Source: Breviolum minutum Mf 1.05b.01 (Eukaryota; Sar; Dinophyceae; Suessiales; Symbiodiniaceae). From it: a DNA stretch of 64,000 nucleotides. The first letter of the stretch is position 1. Every line of letters begins with the position of its first letter. The translations under genes and the position numbers were made by a program. Shown here piece by piece: positions 42,401 through 51,180 of the stretch. The notes under the pieces were generated by a model. That model ran no database searches and had not been told where the DNA came from. It worked only from the letters and a program-made list of their open reading frames with translations. Location of the stretch: NCBI GenBank assembly GCA_000507305.1, contig DF239931.1, positions 86,437 to 150,436 on the forward strand, read 5' to 3'.

Positions 42401-45400
42401 TCTCCTCTTCTTCGGTGCTCCTTCAGGAGATGTGGGAGGAGCCCTCCTGGGAGGGGTGACTGGTGCCATCCTCCCATATTCCCTCCTCATCTCCTCTGCC
42501 TTCTTCTGCACCCTCTGTATGACTTTCTTCAAGTTACGGTGTTTTGCATCCAGAAATTCCGCCTTGCCCATCATCAGGAAGTGTTGTGCCGCCAATTTCC
42601 CATAAGCCTCACATAAGGCCAACGGGTAGGTTCCAGAGGCCTTTGATTTCTCCTTTCCCACGATGTGTGTATGTGGGGCTCCGTTGCAGTGATACATCCT
42701 TCTCATGGAGGTCAAGTTCTTCAACGTGCCTCCAAACATCTGAGGTTTCCGGTTGCGGGCGCCTATCTTCACGTCCAGCTGGTATGCACAAGTGTCGAAA
42801 CCCACCCTGACGAATTTGGGGAACTTCTTCAAGAAGGCCACCGTCTCTGGCATCTCCCATGCTGACACGTGATTGGGCTTCCCACTCGGAGGTGGGTTTT
42901 CCAAGGTAACAAACCCTGGGATCACCTTGTTCTCTTCGGCCTCCATCATTGCAGAAGCCATTCCCAAAGATCTGGACATCATCACCGTCCCTTTGTCTGC
43001 CTTCTCTTGCCTCTCTCTGCTCTGGCCAGGAAGGCCGTAAGGGGCTGCAGCGCTCCTCACAGGAGGTGGTAGCCCTGGGGCTTCTCGCCAACGAAGGACC
43101 GTGAAGCTGTTGCACGGAAAGCCACTGTGGTAGCCATCTATGTCTCCACGTTTGGCCGAGGCAAGGTGGTGAACGTACGGCTCCGTCTTCGTGAGGTCCT
43201 CGCCATTCTCCAACTCCGCAGAAGCCAAGTGGACGTTCAGGCCAAGCTTCTCCGACTCCTCCTTTACCGCTCTGCCTAGGATGGTGAATGAAAACGAAGA
43301 CTCTGTGCTTGAGGTACTCTTCCTCGGTGATGAGTTCCCCATCTATCTCCACCTTGTCTCCTTCTACCCTTTCATCTCCTTCTGCCATCCTCTTGTCAAC
43401 CTTGGTGTCCTTGTCCTTTGAAGGTCCTCCTCCGTCTCGGTCACCCTTCTTAAGCTCCTGACCTTCTCCCCTGCTTGAACTTCCTCTGCCCCAAATCCAA
43501 ATCCACGAAGTTGAGCTCGACTTCACTTCTTCTTGTTGGGGTATTCTCTTGAAGGATGACCAGGGCTTTTGCAGAGGGTGCATCTGTGAATCCTCGGCTT
43601 CTTCCCTTTGCAAGGTTCTCCTGGAGGAAGATCTTTGCATGCCCCGTTTCCGTTGTTCCAGGCATAGCACTCTTCTTCCCCGGAACCAGATGACTTGCCC
43701 CCATTTCCGGGGTTTCCTCCACCCTTTCCGTTTCCTTTCGAGCTCCTGTATTGCTTCAGCTCTTCCTTCTCTGCTTGCCATCTCCTCTTCTTTGCCTCCC
43801 TCTTCACCCTGTTGGGATTCTTGATTGGTGACAGATCCTCCTTGCCACCTTCTTCTCCCGCATGGAATCTCGAGGCTCCTCCACCGATGGCTGCAGACGC
43901 TATCTCCTCGGCTGGTGTCTTTTGAATGCCCTTGGATCCTCTTGCCATCCAACTCAGAGCTGGTACGTGCACCTGCTCCTGCCAGAACTCCGCATCGTCC
44001 AACACCATGTTCCATATGGTGTTCCATGGCTCGTCCGGATTCCAACCCAAGGGTGCTCTTCCTCCTGCTTCTAGCTCCAGCTTCAGCTTCACCAGCGTCT
44101 TCGACAAGTGCTCCTGTCTCGCCTTGTTCTCCGCCTCGACCAGAAGGTGCCAGCAGTTTGGATATCTCTGGCACAGCCTTTCCATATGAGCCTCCCACTT
44201 GATGAGGCCATTGAGGTTCACCAACTCCAGCATGATGAACGCTGTTCTCATCACTCGGAATGATGCTACCCAATGACTGTAGCAGGAAGGGCCCGGGACC
44301 AACTTCGAAGCAAAGGTGCCGTTCTCCAACATCACGAAGGTGGTGTACTTGTTGGCCTTCCATATCTTCCTCTGAAATGGCACCCACACTCCGTAGTCCA
44401 CGTACGGCGCCAACTTGTGGAGCTTCACTCTCTTTGATAAAGCCGAGAGCTGTTCCAACGTGGGATCCTCTGCATCCAGAGGGAGTCCACCCATCAATTG
44501 GGTATATCTCCCATAGCACTTCCCTCTGAACTCCTCCGGGTCGCACAGGAATTCCCCGTCGTCCTGCTGGTCTAGGATCTGTCCGAATTTGAGTTTCCGT
44601 TCTGTCACTCCTGTGCCTCCTCCTGTTGTGGATGCCCTTGGTGAAGTCCCTGTCTCCTCCTGCCATGGGTCTACATCCTCCCAGCTCGATGGTGTGCCTC
44701 CAGCTTGTAGGTGAACTAGTCGACGAACAGCCCGATACACCATCCCGAGTTGGCTCGCCTGCATCACTGTGAGCCGCTGAGAGTCTGGCAACGCTGCATC
44801 CGTAACGCAACTGCGGAACACTGAGGGAGGAATGGCTGCCAAAGGTCGAGGATCGTCCCCACAATCTCCAGCCGCTTGAGTGAATGCAGCCCACACCGCA
44901 TCCTCCAGCCCAAAGTGTTGCCGCACTCCACGTAGTGAAGAAACAGAAGGTCCAGGCCACATGAGGGGACATGTCAATCCCAAAAGAAAAACTATGCTCC
45001 CAAGGTGGCCAGACTCGATCTTGAGCCAAAATGGCCACCAAGGGAGCTTACCCAACCATCCACCTATACAACATCACTGTCATGCAGTCTAACTCATGCT
45101 TCATTAGACTTTTACTACATTTTGAGGAAAAGGCACAGCACTTCAGGATATTTTTGGTATATTCTTCCAAGCTTTCAAAAATGTGCTTTAGCCGCACTAC
45201 CTGTGGCAGGTACATGACTTGACCAAAGTCGATGAGGCCCAAAGTGTGCCCATCTTCCAGCAGCAAAATGTTGCCCGGATGTGGATCCGCATTGAAGCAC
45301 CCATCCTGGCACCATTTGGCAACCATGGACGCCAGCTACGCTGATGGCATGCTGAATCATTCCAAAAAAAAAAACATGGCTTTGCGAAATTCTAGTAGCC

Positions 45401-48068
45401 AAGGAGCTATGAGGATCTGCTGCCCATGAATAGCCATCAGCATCTCAAAAATTCCACCTACCTGTGGGATGAGGTGGAATTTATGTAAGGACTCAGTACA
45501 TTTTAGGATCTATATTGAATCTATTGCAGATCCCAGGCAAAGGTTCCCTGATGGCCAGCAATACATCTCTTTGTTTGGTACCCCCATGGCAAGTTTTCTC
45601 CATCTCAAGCCACGAAACGTCCAAGGGCTGCAGGTCGTGGCTTCCAAAAGGTTTCCACAGTCGATGACACCAGTGCCAAAAGACGACTTTCCAGTGGAGC
45701 CACCAAGCCTGAGATCTCGTCTCAAAAGAGGCATATCTATAAAATTTAGCCAAAAAAAACATTTCCAAGAAAAAAAGATGTATATGTAGATAGATGATAT
45801 CAACATCTAATCATCTCTGAAGCCAAGATCAATACGGGGAGGTGCATCGTAAGTGCTCGCCCGAAAAACCGATTGCCATCTCTTTCAACTTGACCGCGCC
45901 TTCTCTGCTTTCTTGCGCCCGCTTTTCAAGGCTTCCACTTGCTCCTGAGGCAAGGGCAACTGTGGGCCGGCTCTAAAAACCATTTCTGAGCCGATGGAAT
46001 TTAAGCCATGAAATAGCTGTAATGACGGTAGCCGATGAGGTCTCTCACCTCCTGGCGCGCACCTGCTCGTACTCTTCCACGGTCTTGCCCTCACGCTCCG
46101 CCAAAGGCTTGAGGCGGCGACGGACAGCAGAGATAAACCTGCTGTCCATTGCATGTCTCAGGCAGTCTGTGGCAAACTTGTAGTCTTCGGGTCATCCCCA
46201 AAATGCGGCCACAAACCATCACCACCACCACCCAACTTGCTTTGCCATTAACAAAATTTGAGGCAAACAAGTAGACCTGTGCACACCCCCCTCCTACCCT
46301 CCTACCCAGTGGTCACACCATAAACTTAGACCATAAATCATCTTCACCTGGCCATATGCCATGGGAAGATTATCCTGAAGAAAAACTCCAAGTAGCTTCT
46401 CGCCCTTCAGCAACTCCATACCCAGAACATGTCGGGTGCTGAGTTCAGGGATCGGCCTGGCAGATGGTGGCCCACCTCGTCCGCCAATGGAACTTACAAC
46501 ATGTTGGTGAATCAGCTTCAGTACCAACTCCTTGGTGCAAGTGCCTAAGCTTGTGCTTAATGATTTCCCCTTCAGCCTTGGGATGTAAATCCGATGGCCC
46601 CAGGTAGGCAGTAAGTTAGAGCGCATAGCCTCCAGGTTGCCTCAGCATTTTGCATGTTCACTCGTTTAGTAAGTTTAATACATCGCCTCCTCCCCTTATT
46701 TCTATACTGAGGCGTGCCATGCAAATCACCCGACTCATCGTTGAATAAATTGGTATGGCAATTCGATTTTGGGAAGGCCTTTGAGACAAATTGGAGTCGG
46801 TTGGCAATTTGCTAGCTGTAGCAAGAATCGTCCGCCCATAATGAAAAGAGGAAAACTTCGAAATGTCTTCGACAACTTCCTGGCTAAGAAGCGGAATTCT
46901 TCCACATAGTCAAACTCTGTCTTGAATAGTTTTTCAATCTCTTTCATCTGTTCCTCGTAGCAAGCAGCTCACTAGGAGCAGCTGACAAGCTAGACTAATG
47001 GGTCTGGAGGTGCAAACAAACCAACACAAAGCAGAACTTCAGGAATCTCAGACAGCACAACCACCACATGCAGTGTGCTTTCACAATCTACTGCATTTGC
47101 CGCAAAACAAGTCGGGTGGTCACATAGACCTTCTGGTCAATATCTCTTGCACATGATGCTGTGGCAAAGGTAGAGTAAAGCTGCTCACTTTGAGCCGGTC
47201 CCCCCAGTTCAACGACATTTTGTGGCAAGACGCAAAAGCCCATGGAATGGCCATGTAGGTAAACCTTACAGCAAAAGGCTTCACAGCCAGGAAAAGAGTC
47301 AAAACCCTCAAGTAAATTCGTGGTTGGCCCGCATGAATTGAATTGGTCACCTAAAATGTGTTTCAGGCCACCTTCAGCCAAATAGTAACAATAACAGCGT
47401 CCCCTGTCGTTGAGGATCTAGCATCTTCAGGCAAGTGATGTCTGCACCTGAGCAACCAGGGTGCAATTTTTCGAATCCCCCCACCTCGAATTTGCCTCCC
47501 CATCTCAGCTGCCAAGGGGCGAAACATCCGCTCGGCCTTTGGTACTTGAACCTTGATGGCTACATCCTCTCCGGTGGATTTCAGCCGCGCCTAGAAACCC
47601 GGTTGGCAAATGAGCGAGTACGAATACGGAAAACACCCAAACTGGAAGCTACAGACTCATGGAAATGCCGTGATGCAAACAAGTGTTGGTTTGAGTGGGG
47701 GTTCTGATCTCCCATTACACGTGATCATTGAATGTCTCATTTGCATCCAAAGGGGTTGACACCGTGTGCCCCAAATTTCTGGTTTCACCGTTTCACCCCG
47801 GCGAATCGCCAGCTCTGAGCCTTGTAGACTTGTCCAATAGAGGCAGTTCCAATAGGTTCATCCACCCAATCCGTCAAGACGCTGTCGAGGTTGTCCAACT
47901 TGAGCTCCTATTGCTGGACATCGAAACGGGGTGAGTCGAGTTGCTAGGCTGATCAAACCCTCCAAGGTGCGAAAAAGTTGGTGACAAAAAGAATTAAAGC
48001 AAGACCTTTCAGAACATGCTGGGTATATGCGCAAGCAAATGAAGGCATGCATGCTGCATGATATCTAT

Positions 48069-48099
<31 letters not shown>

Positions 48100-50735
48100 G
48101 ATTGATAGTATAAATACATTCAATACATTGACATTACATTCACAAAAGCGTCAAAAACTTGTACTGTACCAGGCAGTACTAAGTAGATCTAAGAACTTTA
48201 AGTCTTTATCCAGCGGCAATGCCACGTAAATTCCTTGGCAATGACCTTCTTGGCATCCTCCGAGGAGAGTGTCATCGGGACCTGCGGCAGCCCCTACCAC
48301 TACATCCAAGGATCAAGGATCCAGCTCTATGGCCGCTAACGGAAATCCATTTCTCTGATGAGAACCCGAGACAAAAAAAAAAAAACACAACCAGAAACCA
48401 TCAGAATTTGCGGAAGAGAAATTGCCCAAACCCACAGACGGTCGATCACCTCATCCTGAAGCTTGCGGCACCATTCTAAATAAACTTCAGGCCTCGCTTC
48501 GGGCACATCGAGCACGACACCACGACAATGCAAGGATTCGTTCTCTTCGCCGAGCCGCAAAAAGTCGTCTCGCGTGGAAACCAGTTGTGCAGCCTTCAAG
48601 TAAAAACCCCGCATGTACCTGGAATCCACCACTGGACACCACTGGACATAGCTGGGGAGGTTCAAAGGGAGCAGAAAACAACATGCAACAAATGCGTGGT
48701 CATTACTTGGGTTTTTGTTGCTGTGTTGCTGGAGGCAGTGTACAAATAAAGTGTGATGGTGCTCAGCACAGTAATCATGCTGATTCTCTCCAAAGTTTGA
48801 CTCCAAATCCAGTCAGGGAACAAAGTAGCGTGACAAATGATCGGTGAATATCCTTGGGAAGAAGCGCATTCTGAGAAAAGTAGTTGACCAACGTGGAGTC
48901 AAGAAATCCGATCAAAGTTTCTTAACCAAATGAGACTGATAGGCTCAACCCTTTCAGCATATCACCTAGGTGGCAATATTTTCACGCAATCTGCGCCAAG
49001 AAGCGTGAGTGCAATCTACCTCAAAGCATTGTGGAACAAATCTTAACTATTCCAGTTCGAGATGCTAAAACAAACTTCTTCATGACCCAAAACAAGCAAA
49101 ATCAACAATTGCTTGGCTTCCAAGTTCGCAAAATGGTCCAAGTATGTCCAAGTAACTAAACTCTGCATCTCTTTCATCTTGTTTAGGGCCGTCCTTGCGG
49201 TGACTAACCTTGGAGCATGGTGGCCAGGGTTGCAGCCAACAACGTTCACTGCAAGGCAAAAGGCAGAAATTGAAAAGTCAAAATTATGCAAAGTTTGAAA
49301 AAGAATTTGAATTTGGGAATGCCCTGGCAAGAATGTTGACCTCCTGACGTTCTGAGTTGCAAGCCTGAGACTACTTCATTTTCTACAAACAAAGCTCGTC
49401 CATCCAGCAACTTCCTAGCCGTCTAGCCCTGCCCGGCCTTGTCCACCCACAAATAGTGACACCTGTGCTTTGGAGGCAACAAATAGTTGTCCCTATAAAG
49501 TGCCAAGTGTGAAGCTGTTGACAACAACGAGGAAAAATCGTCATTCACTGGTGCAACCTTTGCAACTAGTGCCACCCCCACGATTCAATCCAAGGAACCA
49601 CAGGGGAAAGACTACTACCTGAAGCTTGCGGGCATTTTCCAAAGAGCTTTGAAGCTTCCGGACCAAGCAAAATCATGCATCATGCTAGCATGCATGATCA
49701 TATTGATTGATTATCATAAAAAAATTTCGAACATTCTATCTATCAATTCAGTTTACGCAATCAGTTCAACAACAGTCCATCAGCATCAGACTCACCATGT
49801 CTCACCAAAATGGAAGTGCTAGCATGTGCCTGATTGTAACCACAGCACTGCCATCGTCAAGATCACATGCTGATCCCGCCAGCAAAAGCCATCCAAAAGG
49901 ATCCCTCCCAGAGGCCCCTACCCAAAATTCAAGGCAACGGCGGAACCCTTCATCAAGGCAGCCAACTGCCAGTAGGCCACCTATCCCCAGCGCAAGATTT
50001 CGGCCACGGCGACCTCGCATTCAAGCGAAAATGCGTATCGTTGATGACATTGGTCAATTTTCTTTGGGTCCTGGGCTGACTAATTTGGCAAACAGCTTCT
50101 GGGCGAATTTTTTGGTGCCTTGAAAATGTCAGGAACCGGCCCCTCCAGCCCCAAGACTCCCCTCTCACTGAGGCATGTCGCCTTCATTTTTGATGGTACC
50201 AATTGCATCAGCAAAGTGCCGCCTGTCGCGGTATTTGCATAGCATCATGCCATAACAAGCAACCATTTTTTTCGAGGAAAACACAAAAACCCACGGACAT
50301 AAGTGACATAAGCAACTAACACATGGCAACCTTGGACCCATCACGATGTCTTGCTTCTGGGTCAACGCTCCGAGTTACTCCTGTAGCTCCTACCCTTTGA
50401 AATTTTGGAACCAATGAACCTACAATCTCATACCGCACCATGCTCAACAAATCAAGCCTTGTCCATTTAGAATTTCGCGAAGCCTCCTGCAAAAAGCGTG
50501 AGTCTCTCAGAACTCTACCACCCACCCCTACAGGCTGCCATTCGATTTGATTCTCACTTGCTTGATTCACACTCGTTCTATGTGTAAATCTTTGACTCAC
50601 ACACTTCGTACATATAGTCATATAGTCCTTTAAAACTTTCACGTTGCCCGCTGCAAAGAAGCCATTCGCTGCAAGGTGTCGAGAGCGGCGTAACATCAGA
50701 AGCTTGCTTAGCCAACGGCTACCGTGCCATGGCAA
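36466..50735 (-). CDS. ABC1/ADCK (UbiB-family) atypical kinase, many exons
   Basis: Family members are atypical kinases of mitochondria and plastids, linked to quinone metabolism. Exons seen 5' to 3': possible start 50735 (MPWHGSRWLSKLLMLRRSRH, transit-like); about 49945-49915 (GFRRCLEFW); 48618 onward (YMRGFYLKAAQLVSTRDDF, the family KxGQ region); about 48500-48450; 48281-48234; 47907 onward (EPIGTASIGQVYKA, the Ala-rich loop); 47590 onward (GEDVAIKVQ, ATP lysine); about 46965-46890 (EIEKLFKTEFDYVEE); about 46450-46380 (ELSTRHVLGMELLKGEKLL); about 46140-46050; 45464-45408; 45305-45201 (NADPHPGNILL and LIDFGQ); 38038-37971; about 36860-36700; last about 36595-36466 with TAA. Resolved donors include GT, GA and GC. 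The intron 45200-38039 holds the retrotransposon. The 5' start and the last three joins are less certain. Confidence 0.82.
37158..37245. repeat. (TATCTA)n microsatellite
   Basis: TATCTA hexamer run with TA-only stretches, within an intron near the 3' end of the ABC1-family gene. Confidence 0.95.
37610..37906 (+). other. Plus-strand open frame in ABC1 intron, uncertain
   Basis: An open frame whose second half (ESEATTRRLHEKCQIRLVRL, then ELQEIDFNERRLKHTTNMW) looks more protein-like than its surroundings. It lies antisense to, and inside, an intron of the ABC1-family gene. It may be a fragment of a mobile element or chance. No family recognised. Confidence 0.25.
38169..38314 (-). repeat. Retrotransposon B2 repeat (3' terminal)
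   Basis: Second copy of the B repeat and the 3' end of the element on its sense strand. The host intron resumes below 38169. Confidence 0.93.
38340..38473 (-). repeat. Retrotransposon A2 repeat
   Basis: Second copy of the 134-base A repeat, sandwiched between B1 and B2. It contains a second spliced-leader relic at 38378-38398. Confidence 0.93.
38475..38620 (-). repeat. Retrotransposon B1 repeat
   Basis: 146 bases repeated at 38169-38314 with a constant offset of 306. It directly follows the recombinase stop. Confidence 0.93.
38625..40037 (-). CDS. Tyrosine recombinase of the retrotransposon
   Basis: 470-residue frame from ATG 40037. The catalytic domain carries the tyrosine-recombinase set: Arg196 in MLREIE, Lys225 or 226 in FSKKD, His300 and Arg303 in GGHSARRTG, Trp326 in LGRW, and nucleophile Tyr334 in ILEYAKEAL. 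The N-terminal part (about 75-140) is a helical core-binding region. The C-terminal about 100 residues contain a coiled-coil stretch (KRMKSDFKAVKEKVEDTVEQ) and end with a Cys pair (CAKC). By family it would cut and rejoin DNA through a 3'-phosphotyrosine to insert a circular cDNA intermediate. The stop lies just outside the B1 repeat, so ORF and repeat abut. All core residues are present, so this is the best preserved part of the element. Confidence 0.9.
   Translation of the reverse strand: METPHFQLDGQSELRETKPLAGRRKDLQPSQQKNRKSNTHLGLRRNATKVAAKGIGRKHSIEKDFFSKNGEAPTISRRNTIRKILEAAGEFRGGRLSVETMKTLASALKEAGYKSGLNYLIELKMWHLEEGGLWELDRTFKLCKRGLERGKGLTRKAPEVPKERREFTRELLLRATTCKVKFPHLLFVFGMVWMLREIEIAALSTEDIVVDYVGKKVTLVWQFSKKDQEALGIKRTLQCLCGQSCSGECPFWVSTQLVNAVEKFNGTNSAIALTRSRATPNKDMIVKSWTRTFGMPVGGHSARRTGALSYMRAGWDVGQVAYLGRWSSNIILEYAKEALEEVPVNLRTPKMVEGFYPAKRLASEDSLQSLMDTQAKTQMEVKRMKSDFKAVKEKVEDTVEQLEKWAETKDNLPERVQSTHSKVVHANIATLAVSPPFSWRTKCGWHYHFSHYVFVKGNVEVTCAKCKAAQ
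40461..40808 (-). CDS. Small membrane-like ORF in retrotransposon
   Basis: 115-residue frame from ATG 40808 (MRTPQFFKGSKMELTV). Residues about 25-53 form a strongly hydrophobic segment (SWAVAWMLTSGLVANIYVLG then KILALCCC), a likely membrane helix, followed by a polar basic tail. It lies between the RNase H and recombinase ORFs. Function unknown. The 51-N gap begins 38 bases upstream, so the true start could be lost in the gap. An overlapping frame (40057 to about 40480) with Glu/Lys-rich sequence may be a separate ORF or an N-terminal extension of the recombinase. Confidence 0.45.
   Translation of the reverse strand: MRTPQFFKGSKMELTVGPDHEDPSQLSWAVAWMLTSGLVANIYVLGKILALCCCHSSGHQETKPVLEITRFQEGQRWVDRDRNTVNLSYSSGPREYPERQEGMANLVRRRGWRYR
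40846..40896. other. Assembly gap (51 N)
   Basis: A run of 51 N flanked by a G-run on the left and a C-run on the right, inside the retrotransposon. The true gap length is unknown. Confidence 0.99.
41108..43342 (-). CDS. pol: Methyltransferase-like / RT / RNase H polyprotein
   Basis: 744-residue frame. Residues about 35-260 form a methyltransferase-like domain: GFPC at 74-77, as in motif IV of C5-cytosine methyltransferases, and LENP at 147-150, as in motif VI, followed by a Cys-rich region. A nuclear-signal-like KKRRR lies near 311-315. RT: motif B-like FGYRTAPLLYSRLAALMSR (383-401) and catalytic YLDD (417-420). RNase H: D605, E651, D678 and D729 in the expected order (VDASP, EALALL, QSDS, PDWLSR). 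Only about 30 residues separate the GGMRNP block from motif B, so motif A with the first catalytic Asp seems deleted. A better N-terminus (acidic, ending KHRVFVF) continues upstream in another frame, implying a frameshift near 43280. Confidence 0.8.
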   Translation of the reverse strand: MGNSSPRKSTSSTESSFSFTILGRAVKEESEKLGLNVHLASAELENGEDLTKTEPYVHHLASAKRGDIDGYHSGFPCNSFTVLRWREAPGLPPPVRSAAAPYGLPGQSRERQEKADKGTVMMSRSLGMASAMMEAEENKVIPGFVTLENPPPSGKPNHVSAWEMPETVAFLKKFPKFVRVGFDTCAYQLDVKIGARNRKPQMFGGTLKNLTSMRRMYHCNGAPHTHIVGKEKSKASGTYPLALCEAYGKLAAQHFLMMGKAEFLDAKHRNLKKVIQRVQKKAEEMRREYGRMAPVTPPRRAPPTSPEGAPKKRRRMEEGEEEGDHAASSSSLVWTGGRGKHGMIKESKAKRDVPRNLAFVGGMRNPARAVESLPTLQFRALLFGYRTAPLLYSRLAALMSRLLQSVVDHAVACHQTYLDDALWVLMGSLEERNINLSIVLYTLLAFKMKISMGKGERAAHVTWVGVKFSIIDQKTVVLGLPEKFMEELLTMLRKWKNVGLAPIKELRQLAGKASWLAGILPRAKWTVSILYGVLKQVEADEAEGKEESRRTRREDDRSKKGLFAVKRLGASRQWLEDFVMAASQRPMRKLNIWPQLEAEVRLMVDASPFALGGVLAINGRLASCFSSKVGREDEEILGITIGEAAGQGILEALALLVALRHWTNKLMGYKIKIIFQSDSVVALALSQKLSASSATLNFLGAEIALTLEAADLERLEGLHIPGVANTEPDWLSRPEKWGKVAKRS
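43523..44962 (-). CDS. gag: Retrotransposon Gag-like protein
   Basis: Open frame of about 479 residues from the first in-frame ATG (44962); the frame stays open upstream into the A1 repeat without an ATG. The body is mixed alpha-helical. The C-terminal third is Lys/Gly/Ser-rich, with a Cys-containing segment (CYAWNNGNGACKDLPPGEPC) and then a zinc-knuckle-like CTLCKSPGH with C-x2-C-x4-H-x4 spacing. The fourth ligand position is Tyr, not Cys, so the knuckle is incomplete in this copy. Role by analogy: particle assembly and RNA binding. It is in the same frame as the downstream polyprotein but separated from it by stops at 43523 and near 43370, which leaves readthrough, frameshifting or decay open. 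Confidence 0.75.
   Translation of the reverse strand: MWPGPSVSSLRGVRQHFGLEDAVWAAFTQAAGDCGDDPRPLAAIPPSVFRSCVTDAALPDSQRLTVMQASQLGMVYRAVRRLVHLQAGGTPSSWEDVDPWQEETGTSPRASTTGGGTGVTERKLKFGQILDQQDDGEFLCDPEEFRGKCYGRYTQLMGGLPLDAEDPTLEQLSALSKRVKLHKLAPYVDYGVWVPFQRKIWKANKYTTFVMLENGTFASKLVPGPSCYSHWVASFRVMRTAFIMLELVNLNGLIKWEAHMERLCQRYPNCWHLLVEAENKARQEHLSKTLVKLKLELEAGGRAPLGWNPDEPWNTIWNMVLDDAEFWQEQVHVPALSWMARGSKGIQKTPAEEIASAAIGGGASRFHAGEEGGKEDLSPIKNPNRVKREAKKRRWQAEKEELKQYRSSKGNGKGGGNPGNGGKSSGSGEEECYAWNNGNGACKDLPPGEPCKGKKPRIHRCTLCKSPGHPSREYPNKKK
44982..45115 (-). repeat. Retrotransposon A1 repeat (5' terminal)
   Basis: 134 bases repeated at 38340-38473 with a single C/T difference. It carries a spliced-leader relic at 45020-45040 and runs into the gag frame. 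Confidence 0.93.
45020..45040 (-). other. Dinoflagellate spliced-leader relic in A1
   Basis: On the minus strand these 21 bases match the spliced leader at 18 positions, including an unbroken 16-base GCCATTTTGGCTCAAG. Such relics mark sequences that passed through a trans-spliced mRNA and were copied back into the genome. Here it lies about 75 bases inside the element's 5' end. Confidence 0.8.
48068..48100. repeat. (TA)n microsatellite
   Basis: Pure TA run in an intron of the ABC1-family gene. Confidence 0.95.
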
Positions 50736-50759
50736 TCCTTCTGTCAGTTGCCTCCCCTC

Positions 50760-51180
50760 GTTTCACCTGCGGGAAACCCAAACAGATCTAGCCCCAAATT
50801 GTTTGTCTTTGTGAAGATTGTGGAAAAATTGGTGCAAGCACTCGTCTTTTCAAAAAAAAATGTAATACCATGCTTATTTTTGACCCACCGACTTTTCTTT
50901 TAATCCGCTTCTTTTTTGTATGGCTGTGCTGCTTAAAGGCACTCTTCAGTTTAATGCCATTTTCTCAACACTCTCCTTTTTGTTGACCACTATTCTTGCT
51001 GAAAAACGCTCTTCTTTTTGACACTGTTCTTTAAATCACTGTGTGTTTTGAAATTATTCTTCTCTTCAGAACTTTCTTCTCTGTACTGCAAAACTACTTT
51101 TTGTCTTTAATACGATTCTTCTTTTTATTCCAAGAGAGGCCGCTTTTGGCCTGCAACCTCCCCGACTAACGGCTGGCTTT
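50760..51180. other. Pyrimidine-rich spacer, no gene
   Basis: Repeated TTCTTTTT(G/T)-like words dominate 50880-51135 on the plus strand. No coding frame seen. It lies between the presumed 5' end of the ABC1-family gene and the 3' end of the next minus-strand gene. Confidence 0.5.

Larger units (their letters stand above)
38169..45115 (-). mobile_element. DIRS-order (PAT/Ngaro-like) retrotransposon
   Basis: A 6.95-kb element with split direct repeats. Sense order: A1 (45115-44982), gag, methyltransferase-like/RT/RNase H, a small ORF, tyrosine recombinase, B1 (38620-38475), A2 (38473-38340), B2 (38314-38169). This A1-ORFs-B1-A2-B2 arrangement, with a tyrosine recombinase instead of a DDE integrase, defines PAT/Ngaro-type members of the DIRS order, which move through circular DNA and recombinase-mediated insertion without target duplication. 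The A copies differ at one base in 134 and the B copies look identical over 146 bases, so insertion is recent. It sits sense-oriented in an ABC1-kinase intron. Missing RT motif A and frame breaks suggest this copy is non-autonomous. Confidence 0.9.

Noticed and set aside
42609-45041. An 810-codon minus-strand open frame overlapping gag and the methyltransferase-like region
   Set aside because: Most of it is the shadow of gag/pol in another frame, Trp/Ser/Gly/Arg-rich with no domain. Only a short middle part (about 43280-43500) looks like a real linker and is treated under the frame-break finding.
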